This document shows, piece after piece, positions 14,694-22,313 of a stretch of 33,379 bases of DNA. Origin of the DNA: DATJFH01 sp035495815 (GTDB taxonomy: Bacteria; Acidobacteriota; Terriglobia; Bryobacterales; Bryobacteraceae); NCBI GenBank assembly GCA_035495815.1, contig DATJFH010000073.1, forward strand, positions 1-33,379. Reading direction: 5' to 3'. Positions within the stretch are counted from its first letter, which is position 1. Each line of letters opens with the position of its first letter. The notes below the pieces were generated by a model. That model was given only the letters and a program-made list of their open reading frames with translations, did no database searches and had not been told where the DNA came from. Made by a program: the position numbers and the translations under genes.

Positions 14694-15853
14694 AGATCAC
14701 CGCCATCGAGGCGATTGCCGTGCGTCTGCCGCGCGAGCGGGAGAAAGCCGTGCGCACCGCAGGCTCGCCTACGGGGCTCGCCGAAGGGCGGGGCGACTAC
14801 CGCTGGTCTGCTGTCTTCCCCACGCTCTATCCCGTCCACTTCGAAACGGCGCTGGTCAAAATCACCCTGGAGGGAGGGCTCACCGGCTGGGGCGAAGCGC
14901 AGGCGCCGCTCGCGCCCGAGGTGGCTTGCGCGATCATTGACCGTCTGCTCTCACCGGTACTGCTTGAAGCGGAATTCGAAGGCTCGATCGAAGAGATCGA
15001 GCGCTTCTGGGATTCCATGTACGCCGCCATGCGCGTGCGCGGGCAGACCGGCGGGTTCATGCTGGACGCCATCAGCGGGGTCGACCTGGCGCTGTGGGAC
15101 CTGGCGGGCAAGATCCAGGAAAAGCCCGTTTGCGAGCTGATACCGGGGAGCCTGAAACGGCCGGAAGTGCCCGCCTACCACAGCGGGATCCCGGGCGCCA
15201 CGATCGAGGCGCGCGTCGCCAGCGCGCTGCGCCGGCAGGCCGAAGGATTCCGGCAATTCAAGATTTTCTACGATTGCGTCCGCGAGGAGTTCCTGGAGTC
15301 GTTTCGCGCGCTGCGCGGCGCGCTCGGAGCGGACGCGAGCCTGGCTGTGGACGCTTTGTGGCGGCTGACTCCGGAGGACGCGCCGGCGTTCGGCCGCGCC
15401 CTGGACGAGGGCTGTGCCCGCTGGCTCGAAGCGCCGCTGATGCCGGAGGATGCGCTGGCGCACGCCGCGCTGGCGCGCAGGATCCGGACGCCGCTGGCGA
15501 TCGGAGAGAGCTACCGGACCCGCTACGAGCTGGCCCCCTTCTTCCGCGAGCGCGCCATGGGGATCGTGCAGCCGGACCTCGGACGCTGCGGCCTCACCGA
15601 GAGCCTGCGCATCGCAGCCATGGCGGCCGAGGCCGGTATTTCCGTTGCGCCGCACCTGAGTATCGCCATGGGTCCGCAGATCGCGGCCGCGATTCATTTC
15701 GCCGCGGCGATTCCCAACTGCGATCTGCTCGAGTACAATCCCAATGTCTTCGAAGTGGCTAATCGGTTTTTGACGGAGCCCCTGGATTTCGACCGGGCGC
15801 GGTACTCGGTCCCGCGCCGTCCCGGGCTCGGCTGCGATTTGAAACTATCATGA
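14690..15853 (+). CDS. mandelate racemase/muconate-lactonising enolase-superfamily enzyme
   Basis: A 387-residue enolase-superfamily protein, cytoplasmic (no signal). The N-terminal capping domain runs from MKITAIEAIAV to about residue 125. The barrel then shows FKIFYD (Lys likely base), VDALWRL (Asp metal ligand), WLEAPLMP (Glu ligand), AIGESYR (Glu ligand), QPDLGRCG (Asp of a possible His-Asp dyad) and VAPHLS (His base). This is the mandelate racemase-type arrangement, used by many acid-sugar dehydratases. Substrate is unknown; the neighbouring DapA-family lyase and ACS-type transporter suggest dehydration of a sugar acid to a 2-keto-3-deoxy acid. The start ATG 14690 overlaps the regulator stop, and its own stop overlaps the next ATG, both as ATGA. 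It is only distantly similar to the exported dehydratase at 4564. Confidence 0.9.
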   Translation: MKITAIEAIAVRLPREREKAVRTAGSPTGLAEGRGDYRWSAVFPTLYPVHFETALVKITLEGGLTGWGEAQAPLAPEVACAIIDRLLSPVLLEAEFEGSIEEIERFWDSMYAAMRVRGQTGGFMLDAISGVDLALWDLAGKIQEKPVCELIPGSLKRPEVPAYHSGIPGATIEARVASALRRQAEGFRQFKIFYDCVREEFLESFRALRGALGADASLAVDALWRLTPEDAPAFGRALDEGCARWLEAPLMPEDALAHAALARRIRTPLAIGESYRTRYELAPFFRERAMGIVQPDLGRCGLTESLRIAAMAAEAGISVAPHLSIAMGPQIAAAIHFAAAIPNCDLLEYNPNVFEVANRFLTEPLDFDRARYSVPRRPGLGCDLKLS

Positions 15854-16752
15854 CGAAACTCGAGGGTGTCTACCCGATTCTCAACACGACCTTCCACGAT
15901 GACGGCAGCCTGGACCTGCCCAGCCAGTCGCGCCTGGTGGAGCATCTGCTCGAAGCCGGCGCCCACGGCCTGGGCCTTTTCGGCAACGCCAGCGAAGGCT
16001 ATGCGCTGGTCGCCAGTGAACGCGTGGAAATCCTGAAACTGGTTCGCCGGGAAGTGAACGGCCGCGTGCCGCTCGTGGTCAGCAGCGGCCACACCGGAAC
16101 CGACGCCGCCGTGGAGCTCAGCCGCGAAGCCGAGGCCCTCGGCGCCGACGCCCTGATGGTCCTGCCGCCCTACTATCTGAAAACGGATGGCGACGGGCTG
16201 ATGTTTTACTTCGAGGCCATCAGCAAGGCCGTAAACATTCCCATCATGGTCCAGGACGCGCCGCTGCTGACGGCCGTGGCCATGCCCGCGGCCCTGCTTT
16301 CGCGCATGGGGCGGGAAATCGAGCACGTCCGGTACGCCAAGGTGGAGGCTCCGCCCACGGCTCCGAAGGTCTCGGCGGTCGCTGCCGCCGGAGGCGTGAT
16401 CCCTTTCGCGGGTCTCAACGGCCAGTTCATGATCGAGGAGGTGGAGCGCGGCGCGCGCGGCGTCATGCCGGGCAGCGACATGATCCCGCAGTTCGTGGAT
16501 ATCTGGAATTCTCTGGCCGCCGGGGACACTGCTGAAGCCTGGCGCGTCTTCACCCGGGCGCTGCCCCTCATGCGATTCGAACTGCAGCCGGGGATGGGCG
16601 TTTCGGCGATGAAGCACAACCTGGTGGCGGCCGGCGTGATTCGCTCGGCGCGCGTGCGGCATCCCACGGCTTCGCTCGATGCGCGAAGCTTGAAAGAGCT
16701 GGAATTCCTCCGGAGCTGGGCCGGATCCGGCTCCTCGCTCGAGCCCGTGTAA
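15850..16752 (+). CDS. DapA-family (class I pyruvate-type) aldolase/dehydratase
   Basis: A 300-residue TIM-barrel protein of the dihydrodipicolinate synthase/N-acetylneuraminate lyase family. K164 in RYAKVEAP is the predicted Schiff-base lysine. The substrate loop reads GNASEGYAL where true DapA has GTTGE. The position of the catalytic tyrosine of DapA (in the LYNVP segment) here reads MVQDAP, so the tyrosine is replaced by glutamine or a neighbour. It is thus unlikely to make dihydrodipicolinate. Within this operon a role in cleaving or dehydrating a 2-keto-3-deoxy sugar acid made by the upstream enolase-superfamily enzyme is reasonable, but this is inferred from context. Both its start (ATGA overlap) and the 12-base gap to the transporter show operon membership. 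Confidence 0.9.
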   Translation: MTKLEGVYPILNTTFHDDGSLDLPSQSRLVEHLLEAGAHGLGLFGNASEGYALVASERVEILKLVRREVNGRVPLVVSSGHTGTDAAVELSREAEALGADALMVLPPYYLKTDGDGLMFYFEAISKAVNIPIMVQDAPLLTAVAMPAALLSRMGREIEHVRYAKVEAPPTAPKVSAVAAAGGVIPFAGLNGQFMIEEVERGARGVMPGSDMIPQFVDIWNSLAAGDTAEAWRVFTRALPLMRFELQPGMGVSAMKHNLVAAGVIRSARVRHPTASLDARSLKELEFLRSWAGSGSSLEPV

Positions 16753-16764
16753 GGCGCGCATGCC

Positions 16765-18054
16765 ATGAAAATCCGGCGCTTGCGCTGGTACATCGCCGCC
16801 CTGCTGTTCACCGCGTCGGTCATCAACTACATCGACCGCCAGACGCTCTCCATCGTCGCCCCCGTGCTGACCAGGGAGCTGGGAATTTCCCCCATCGAGT
16901 ACTCCAACATCCTGCAGGCGTTTCTCATTGCCTACGCCCTCATGCAGCTGGGCTCCGGAATCCTGGTGGACCGCTGGGGCGCCAGAATTTCCCTCGCCGT
17001 CTTCATGGCCTGGTGGTCGCTGAGCAACGTGCTGCACGCGCTGGCCCGGTCCGCCTTCAGCCTGGGTGTCTTCCGGTTCCTGCTGGGCGCAGGAGAACCG
17101 GGCAATTTCATGGCGGCGTTCAAGGCGATCTCGGAGTGGTATCCGCCGAAGGAGCGCGCCTTCGTCAACGGACTGGTCAACGCGGGAGCAGCCCTGGGCG
17201 CCATCGTGGCGACTCCGCTGGTGGCCTGGCTCACCGTGCGGTACGGATGGCGGACATCTTTCGTGGTCACCGGCTGCCTGGGGTTTGTCTGGCTGGCGGT
17301 CTGGCTGCTGCTCTACCAGCGGCCCGAGGAGCACCGCTGGATCACGTCCGCGGAGATGACGGTGATCCGCCAGGAGGAAACCGGCGCCGAGTCCGCCCAT
17401 CCAGCCGCCACCTTGAGCCGGTCCGAACTCTTCCGCTATCCGCAGACCTGGGGACTGCTGCTGGCGCGCTTCATCTCCGACCCGGTGTGGTGGTTCTATC
17501 TTTTCTGGATGCCCAAGTATCTGGTGGAGCAGCGCGGCTTCAGCATGGTGGAAATGGGAATGCTCGCCTGGCTGCCGTACCTGTCGGCCGATCTGGGGTC
17601 GGTTTCAGGCGGCCTGGTTTCGGGATATCTCGTCAACCGCAAATGGCAGCCCCTCAACGCCCGCGCCGCGGCGATGCTCCCGTGCGCGCTTTTGATGCCG
17701 CTCAGCGTGCTGATCGCGCTGACGCCTTCGCCCGCGCTGGCCCTGGTTCTCATCTGCGTGGTCACCTTCGCCCATATGGGTTGGAAGACGAACCTGATGA
17801 CCGTCACCAACGACATCTATCCGACGCGAGTGGTCGGCTCCATCTCCGGAGCCATCGCCTTCGGAAGCGGGCTCGGCGGAACTTTGTTTACGAACCTGAC
17901 CGGCCAGGTGGTCGAACGGTTTTCCTACACCTGGATCTTCGTCATCATGGGATTTCTGCATCCGGCGGCCTTCGTCGTGTTCCGGATGCTGGTGCGTGGA
18001 CCGATCCGGCAGCCCGCCGCGGAGCCGATCAATCCCGCGCGCGCTGTGCTATAG
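16765..18054 (+). CDS. MFS transporter, anion:cation symporter (ACS) type, hexuronate/sugar-acid uptake
   Basis: A 429-residue inner-membrane protein with about 12 predicted TM helices. The first helix ends with INYIDRQTLSIV, a hallmark of the ACS family (ExuT, GudP, phthalate permeases). LVDRWGARIS marks the helix 2-3 loop, and EPGNFMAAFKAISEWYPPKERA is another conserved ACS segment in the N-terminal half. A central cytoplasmic loop (residues about 200-222) separates the two halves. ACS members import sugar acids or other organic anions with protons, matching the regulator and two enzymes upstream. The start ATG 16765 has AAGGCG about eight bases upstream, 12 bases after the preceding stop. 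Exact substrate is unknown. Confidence 0.93.
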   Translation: MKIRRLRWYIAALLFTASVINYIDRQTLSIVAPVLTRELGISPIEYSNILQAFLIAYALMQLGSGILVDRWGARISLAVFMAWWSLSNVLHALARSAFSLGVFRFLLGAGEPGNFMAAFKAISEWYPPKERAFVNGLVNAGAALGAIVATPLVAWLTVRYGWRTSFVVTGCLGFVWLAVWLLLYQRPEEHRWITSAEMTVIRQEETGAESAHPAATLSRSELFRYPQTWGLLLARFISDPVWWFYLFWMPKYLVEQRGFSMVEMGMLAWLPYLSADLGSVSGGLVSGYLVNRKWQPLNARAAAMLPCALLMPLSVLIALTPSPALALVLICVVTFAHMGWKTNLMTVTNDIYPTRVVGSISGAIAFGSGLGGTLFTNLTGQVVERFSYTWIFVIMGFLHPAAFVVFRMLVRGPIRQPAAEPINPARAVL

Positions 18055-18055
18055 T
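18050..18055 (+). promoter_or_regulatory. -10-like TATAGT overlapping the transporter stop codon
   Basis: TATAGT lies 11 bases before the ATG at 18067 and contains the TAG stop of the transporter gene. If used, the transcript of the DUF3500 gene would have almost no leader. No good -35 is seen. Prediction only. Confidence 0.25.
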
Positions 18056-18066
18056 TCCTACGATTT

Positions 18067-19269
18067 ATGAAAAAGCGGGCTTTGGCCGTCCTCACTTTCG
18101 CGCTGCTCCTGGCGCTGACGTATGCCTACTCCCAGCCGCCGCAGGGCGAGTCGATGGCGGAGCGCTTCCGGCGCATGTCGAACGAAGCCGAAACTCGCGG
18201 GCTGGCCGAGCCGTTCAAAGGCATCACCACCCATGGGACCCCGCAGGCGGGTCTGTACGCCATCCGCTCCACCGGCGTGTCCACCGAACCGGCGCGCAAA
18301 GCGGCGGCCGCGTTCCTGTCCGCGCTCCAGCCGGAGCAGCGCGGGAAGACGATGTTCCCTGTCGACGACGTCGAATGGCGCAAATGGATGAATCAGGATT
18401 TCTACATACGCCAGGGCGTCAGCTTTAAGGAGATGTCCGACTCGCAGCGCGAGGCCGCCTTCGGCATGATGCGCGCCGCGCTCAGCGCCAGGGGCCTGCG
18501 GCTCTCGCAGGACATCATGAAACTGAACTACACGCTGGGAGAGCTGAATAACAACGATTTCGTCCGCTATGGCGAGTGGGCCTATTGGCTGACGGTCATG
18601 GGCGAGCCGTCCAGGGACAAACCCTGGGGCTGGCAGATGGACGGGCACCACCTGATCATCAATTATTTCGTGCTGGGCGACCAGGTGGTGATGACCCCGC
18701 TGTTCGTCGGGTCGGAGCCCGTGATCGCGCCGTCGGGCAAGTACAAAGGCATCGCCATCCTGCAGGACGAGCAGAGCATGGGATTGAAGATGATCCAGGC
18801 TCTCGATCAGTCGCAGCAGAAGAAAGCCATACTCGAGTTCTCGAAGACCCGCAACAACAACCTGACCGAGGCTTTCAAAGACAATGTGGTGCTCGATTAC
18901 GCCGGCGTCCGCGTTTCGGAATTCAACGCGGCGCAGAAGAAGCAGTTGCTGGCGCTGGTAGCCGAGTACGTCGGTAACATGGACGACGGGCACGCCAAGG
19001 TCAAGATGGAGGAAGTGCGCAACCATCTGGACGCCACCTACTTCGCCTGGATTGGGGGAACGGGGGAGAAGAGTGTCTATTATTACCGCATCCACAGCCC
19101 GGTGATTCTGATCGAGTTCGATCATCAGCAGCCGGTGGGAATGCGCCACCTGGTGGCCGATCCGCGGCTGCCGTTCCGGGAGCACATCCACGCCGTCGTG
19201 CGGACGCCGAACGGCAATGATTACGGGAAGGATCTGCTGCGCCAGCACTACCTGGCGCACCCACACTGA
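18067..19269 (+). CDS. secreted DUF3500-family protein
   Basis: A 400-residue protein with signal peptide MKKRALAVLTFALLLALTYAYS and cleavage near SQP. The rest matches the DUF3500 pattern: an ARKAAAAFLSALQPEQR helix region, DDVEWRKWMN, then LGELNNNDFVRYGEWAYWLT, GWQMDGHHLIINYF, PLFVGSEPV, and a C-terminal YYYRIHSPVILIEFDHQ with several histidines. No enzymatic activity is established for this family to my knowledge; the His-rich core (GHHL, FDHQ, REHIH) hints at metal binding. There is no strong Shine-Dalgarno sequence before ATG 18067. It follows the transporter by only 12 bases, so it may be read through from the sugar-acid operon or from a promoter overlapping the transporter stop. Confidence 0.85.
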   Translation: MKKRALAVLTFALLLALTYAYSQPPQGESMAERFRRMSNEAETRGLAEPFKGITTHGTPQAGLYAIRSTGVSTEPARKAAAAFLSALQPEQRGKTMFPVDDVEWRKWMNQDFYIRQGVSFKEMSDSQREAAFGMMRAALSARGLRLSQDIMKLNYTLGELNNNDFVRYGEWAYWLTVMGEPSRDKPWGWQMDGHHLIINYFVLGDQVVMTPLFVGSEPVIAPSGKYKGIAILQDEQSMGLKMIQALDQSQQKKAILEFSKTRNNNLTEAFKDNVVLDYAGVRVSEFNAAQKKQLLALVAEYVGNMDDGHAKVKMEEVRNHLDATYFAWIGGTGEKSVYYYRIHSPVILIEFDHQQPVGMRHLVADPRLPFREHIHAVVRTPNGNDYGKDLLRQHYLAHPH

Positions 19270-19598
19270 GATCGGTAGAAGGCGCCAGCGGCAGTCGTGC
19301 CCCCTGCCCGACCTCTAGCGTGCATCTCAGCGGCGCGCAGGCCCTGATCTCCAGGGCCGCCAACTCGGCGCCCACCGGATTGGCCGCCGGCGATACGCCT
19401 TCCACCGCGTTCCTCGGCCCGCAGGAACTGTGCCAGGGGATCGTCAACCATAGTCTTGTCCGGCTTTTTACCGCTCGTTTATCTTGATCGACTGTATAGA
19501 TTCCGGTCAGCGCCATCATTGAGACTTTGCCCGTCGCTTCAACAATATCAAGCCGTTCCAAGAACGGCAGCCTTATTGCATGCCTCCTGCCCGGAGAA
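19270..19598 (+). other. 329-base intergenic region with a hairpin and a possible promoter
   Basis: No convincing gene: short frames on both strands lack family motifs. A -10-like TATAGA lies at 19495-19500 within an AT-richer stretch, though no clear -35 could be paired. A perfect 7-bp stem-loop (19552-19568) lies in what would be the leader of the next gene. No terminator with a T-run was found after the DUF3500 gene. Confidence 0.45.
19552..19568 (+). repeat. stem-loop upstream of the exported protein gene
   Basis: GCCGTTC and GAACGGC form a 7-bp perfect stem with a CAA loop, 33 bases before the ATG at 19602. It could be a leader structure affecting translation or stability, or an operator; no long T-tract follows. 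Confidence 0.35.
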
Positions 19599-19601
19599 AT
19601 G

Positions 19602-20282
19602 ATGAACCGCCGGACCCGGATGCTCCTCTTTTCATTGTGTGCGTTTTGCGCGCATTCTTCCGCGCAGGAGGGGCTGAACGGCGCCCATGCCCAGGCAGTT
19701 GCGGACGGCCTCGCGACCGCCAGCCTTCCCGCCTACCGGCCCCCATCTGGACGTGACCGGTTACAGTGGGTCGTTCTCGGCTCTGTAGGACCGAAGAGTC
19801 TCGCCGCGGGTGTCTTCAGCGCCGGCTTCGGGACCCTGTTCAACCTGCCCTCGGAATACGGCGCGCACTGGGACGGCTTTGGCAAGCGCTACGGCATGAG
19901 GCTCACCGGGATTTCGACCGGCAATGTGATCGAAGCCGGTCTGGGCGCCGCCTGGGGCGAGGACCCGCGTTACCGCCGGTCCGGTCAGGGCGGCTTCGGC
20001 AACAGAATCGGACATGCGGTCAAGATGACGTTTTACGACAAGACCACCAGCGGAGGCGTCATGCCGGCCTATGCGCGCTATGCGGCCATCGCCGGAAATA
20101 ACTTTCTCTCCAATACCTGGCGCGCCGACAGCGAGGCGACCACGAGCCGCGCCTCTTTGCGTATTGTGCTGGGCTTTCTCGGCCGGATGGGGAGCAACCT
20201 GTTCGAAGAGTTCTGGCCGGATTTTAGAGAGCGCGCACTTGACCGAAGCGACGGCCACCGGAAGAACCCGGCGTCGCGATAA
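19602..20282 (+). CDS. exported protein of unknown function
   Basis: A 226-residue protein. MNRRTRMLLFSLCAFCAHSSAQ is a signal peptide with cleavage after SSA or SAQ. The mature part is Gly- and aromatic-rich with short amphipathic stretches: LQWVVLGSVGPKSLAAG, FNLPSEYGAHWDGFGKRYG, GNVIEAGLGAAWGEDPRYRR, GFGNRIGHAVKMTFYD, and NLFEEFWPDFRE near the end. Repeated G-x-G and aromatic residues suggest an outer-membrane or periplasmic protein, but no family is recognised with confidence. Two adjacent ATG codons (19599 and 19602) share the GGAGA ribosome-binding site at 19593; 19602 has the better spacing. It is convergent with the RraA-like gene, 22 bases away. Confidence 0.75.
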   Translation: MNRRTRMLLFSLCAFCAHSSAQEGLNGAHAQAVADGLATASLPAYRPPSGRDRLQWVVLGSVGPKSLAAGVFSAGFGTLFNLPSEYGAHWDGFGKRYGMRLTGISTGNVIEAGLGAAWGEDPRYRRSGQGGFGNRIGHAVKMTFYDKTTSGGVMPAYARYAAIAGNNFLSNTWRADSEATTSRASLRIVLGFLGRMGSNLFEEFWPDFRERALDRSDGHRKNPASR

Positions 20283-20285
20283 GTC

Positions 20286-20299
20286 CGGGCGGCCGCCCG
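20286..20299. terminator. GC palindrome between convergent genes
   Basis: CGGGCGGCCGCCCG is a perfect 14-base palindrome located in the 22-base gap between two convergent stop codons. It might act as a bidirectional pause or terminator element, but it lacks a loop and T-runs, so this is weak. Confidence 0.25.
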
Positions 20300-20304
20300 C
20301 GGGA

Positions 20305-21024
20305 TCAGATCCGGCCGAACTTCTCCACTGCCTGCCTGATCGACCGGAACTTCTCGATGAACGGAAGCATCTTATGCTCCGTATCGTCCAGGTCCTGCGC
20401 TTTCTTCAGCACCTCGGCCGCCTTCGCGCGCGGGACGACCACCACGCCGTCTTCATCGGCGACGATGATGTCGTTCGGGCTCACCTTCACTCCGGCGCAG
20501 GTAACCGGAATGTTCACTCCGGAGAAGCGATAATGATTGACCGACGTCGATGGAGCGATTCCGCGGCTGAATACCGGGAACAGGAGGCGCTTGATCTGCG
20601 GCGTGTCCCGAATCGACGCGTCCACCACCGCGCCGGTCAGGCCGCGGTACTTCATCGCCGTCGCCATCAATCCGCCCATGCCGGCGAAGTCGGCGCCGTC
20701 GGGCAGCACCATCACATAGACCGAGCCCGCCGGCGCATTATCGATTGCGTCCAGCATGCCTTGCGACGCCGGCGCGCCGTCCTTGTGCTCGCCCTTCTTC
20801 ATGAGCACGGTCACCGCGGGTCCGGCGAACTTGGCGCTGAACAGCGGACGCATCTCGTGTGACATATGCGCGCGCTGGCCATAGAGCTGTTCCATGGCGT
20901 CGGCCACCGAGGCCGCTTCCACCAGACGGAATCCCTCCACCAGCGGGTCCCCGCCGCCGGACTGGCCGAAAACCAAGGCCAGCGATATCAGCAATACCGC
21001 GCAAGTCATCCACTTCATCGTCAT
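20305..21024 (-). CDS. RraA-like/HMG-aldolase-fold protein with a signal peptide
   Basis: A 239-residue protein. MTMKWMTCAVLLISLALVFGQ is a clear signal peptide, so export is predicted. The remainder is an RraA/HMG-CHA-aldolase fold: VEAASVADAMEQLYGQ, KFAGPAVTVLMKKGE, and the key segment GGLMATAMKYRGLTGAVVD with a following SIRD that supplies the conserved Arg-Asp. It ends with VKVSPNDIIVADEDGVVVVP and AEVLKKAQ. In this fold some proteins are pyruvate-type aldolases or oxaloacetate decarboxylases and others bind RNase E; the conserved Arg and Asp suggest an enzyme. The start ATG 21024 overlaps the glcF stop (ATGA); a second ATG two codons in is possible. It is the last gene of glcE-glcF-this. 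Confidence 0.9.
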   Translation of the reverse strand: MTMKWMTCAVLLISLALVFGQSGGGDPLVEGFRLVEAASVADAMEQLYGQRAHMSHEMRPLFSAKFAGPAVTVLMKKGEHKDGAPASQGMLDAIDNAPAGSVYVMVLPDGADFAGMGGLMATAMKYRGLTGAVVDASIRDTPQIKRLLFPVFSRGIAPSTSVNHYRFSGVNIPVTCAGVKVSPNDIIVADEDGVVVVPRAKAAEVLKKAQDLDDTEHKMLPFIEKFRSIRQAVEKFGRI

Positions 21025-22313
21025 TCCTTGTACTTCCGATAAGCTTCGTCCAGGATTTCCACCACGTGCGCCACCCGCCTGCCCTGTCCGTACATCCGCG
21101 ATCCGGCTTGCAGCTGGAGCATGCACCCGGGATTGGCCGTCACGATGATATCTGCGGACGTCATGTTGACGTAATTCATCTTCGACTTCAGAATCGACAT
21201 GGCCATCTCGTTCTGGACCACGTTGTATATACCCGCGCTGCCGCAACACAGGTCGGACATCGGCATCTCGCGGAACGTCAGCCCGGGCACCGCCCGCAGC
21301 AGCTTGCGCGGCTGGGCGCGGACTTTCTGTCCGTGAGCCAGGTGGCAGGAATCCTGATAGGTCACCGTCACCGGCATCTCCCCCATGCGCGGGTTCAGCT
21401 CGAGGGAAGCGAGGAACTCGTTCACGTCTTTCATGAGCGCGGTGAACTGGCGGGCCTTTTCCGCATAAGCCGGATCGTGCTCGAGCAGCTCGTCGTACTC
21501 CTTGAGCGTGGACCCGCAGCCGGCGGCGTTGGTGATCACCGCGTCGAATTTCCCGCCGAGCACCGCGTCGATGTTGCGCCTGGCCAGGCCACGCGCCTCT
21601 TCACGAAGTCCGGAGTGCACGTGTAGAGCGCCGCAGCAGCCCTGCGCCGCCGGAATGGCCACCTCGCAGCCGTTCTTCTGCAGGACCCTCACGGTTGCCT
21701 CGTTCAGGCGGGCGAAGGAAATGTTTGCGATGCATCCTGCCAGGAAGGCTACGCGGTAGCGTTGCTGGCCTTCAGCGGGAAATGTCCTTCCGATCTGCGA
21801 GAAGAAGAACGGCGACTCCACAGGCGGCGAAAGACTCTCCAGCCGCCCCAGTTTTCCGAACAGCCGCAGCAGACCGGACGATCGGGCGATCCGCTGCAGC
21901 CCGCTGGCCTCGTACAGATAAAGGAACGCGCCGGCGGTCTTGAGCAGGCCCGGACTCTGCAGCAGATGTCCGAACACGAACTTCCGCAGCAGACGCGTCC
22001 CCAGCGGCCGGGGCTTGCGCTGCTCGATATCCGCGCGAGCCGCTTCGATCAGGCGGCCGTATTGCACCCCCGAGGGACAAGCCGTCTCGCACCCGCGGCA
22101 GGCGAGGCATAGCTCGATATGCTCCACGTAGGAAGGTCCAATGGGCGCGCCGGAGGCCACCTGGTTCATCTGGTAGATGCGCCCGCGCGGGGAGTCCATC
22201 TCGACCCCCAATTCGCGATACGTGGGACATGCGTTCAGGCACAGCCCGCAGTGGACGCAACGGTCGAGATCCGACTGTTGCGGCTGATCAAATTTGACGA
22301 TAGAGTCGGCCAC
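21021..22313 (-). CDS. glcF: glycolate oxidase iron-sulfur subunit
   Basis: GlcF carries electrons from the flavin subunits of glycolate oxidase, which turns glycolate (or D-lactate-like 2-hydroxy acids) into glyoxylate at the inner membrane. The 430-residue protein has two 4Fe-4S motifs: C19, C22, C25, C29 in DRCVHCGLCLNACPTY, and C69, C72, C75, C79 in LCLACRGCETACPSG. Two CCG-type domains follow (AAQGCCGALH, then DLCCGSAGIYNVVQ, with FLAGCIAN and YQDSCHLAHGQ). The length matches the family (about 410-430). The start is GTG at 22313, overlapping the glcE gene by 26 bases. Its stop overlaps the RraA-like gene as ATGA. A glcD-like flavoprotein is absent from the window. Confidence 0.95.
   Translation of the reverse strand: MADSIVKFDQPQQSDLDRCVHCGLCLNACPTYRELGVEMDSPRGRIYQMNQVASGAPIGPSYVEHIELCLACRGCETACPSGVQYGRLIEAARADIEQRKPRPLGTRLLRKFVFGHLLQSPGLLKTAGAFLYLYEASGLQRIARSSGLLRLFGKLGRLESLSPPVESPFFFSQIGRTFPAEGQQRYRVAFLAGCIANISFARLNEATVRVLQKNGCEVAIPAAQGCCGALHVHSGLREEARGLARRNIDAVLGGKFDAVITNAAGCGSTLKEYDELLEHDPAYAEKARQFTALMKDVNEFLASLELNPRMGEMPVTVTYQDSCHLAHGQKVRAQPRKLLRAVPGLTFREMPMSDLCCGSAGIYNVVQNEMAMSILKSKMNYVNMTSADIIVTANPGCMLQLQAGSRMYGQGRRVAHVVEILDEAYRKYKE

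Noticed and set aside
15850..16752. Calling this gene dapA, completing the lysine pathway of the window
   Set aside because: The catalytic tyrosine and the GTTGE loop are replaced and the gene lies in a sugar-acid operon, far from the lysine operon.
15694..17400. A 568-codon open frame on the minus strand
   Set aside because: It is antisense to the enolase-superfamily, DapA-family and transporter genes, all of which have clear motifs. The translation is His/Gly/Arg-rich and looks like a shadow frame.
18058..19266. A 402-codon open frame antisense to the DUF3500 gene
   Set aside because: The plus-strand protein has a signal peptide and family pattern, whereas the antisense frame has none.
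19248..19561. Minus-strand frames in the gap after the DUF3500 gene
   Set aside because: I considered a degraded gene because the frames continue past the gap, but no stretch matches a known family and both run into antisense of DUF3500.
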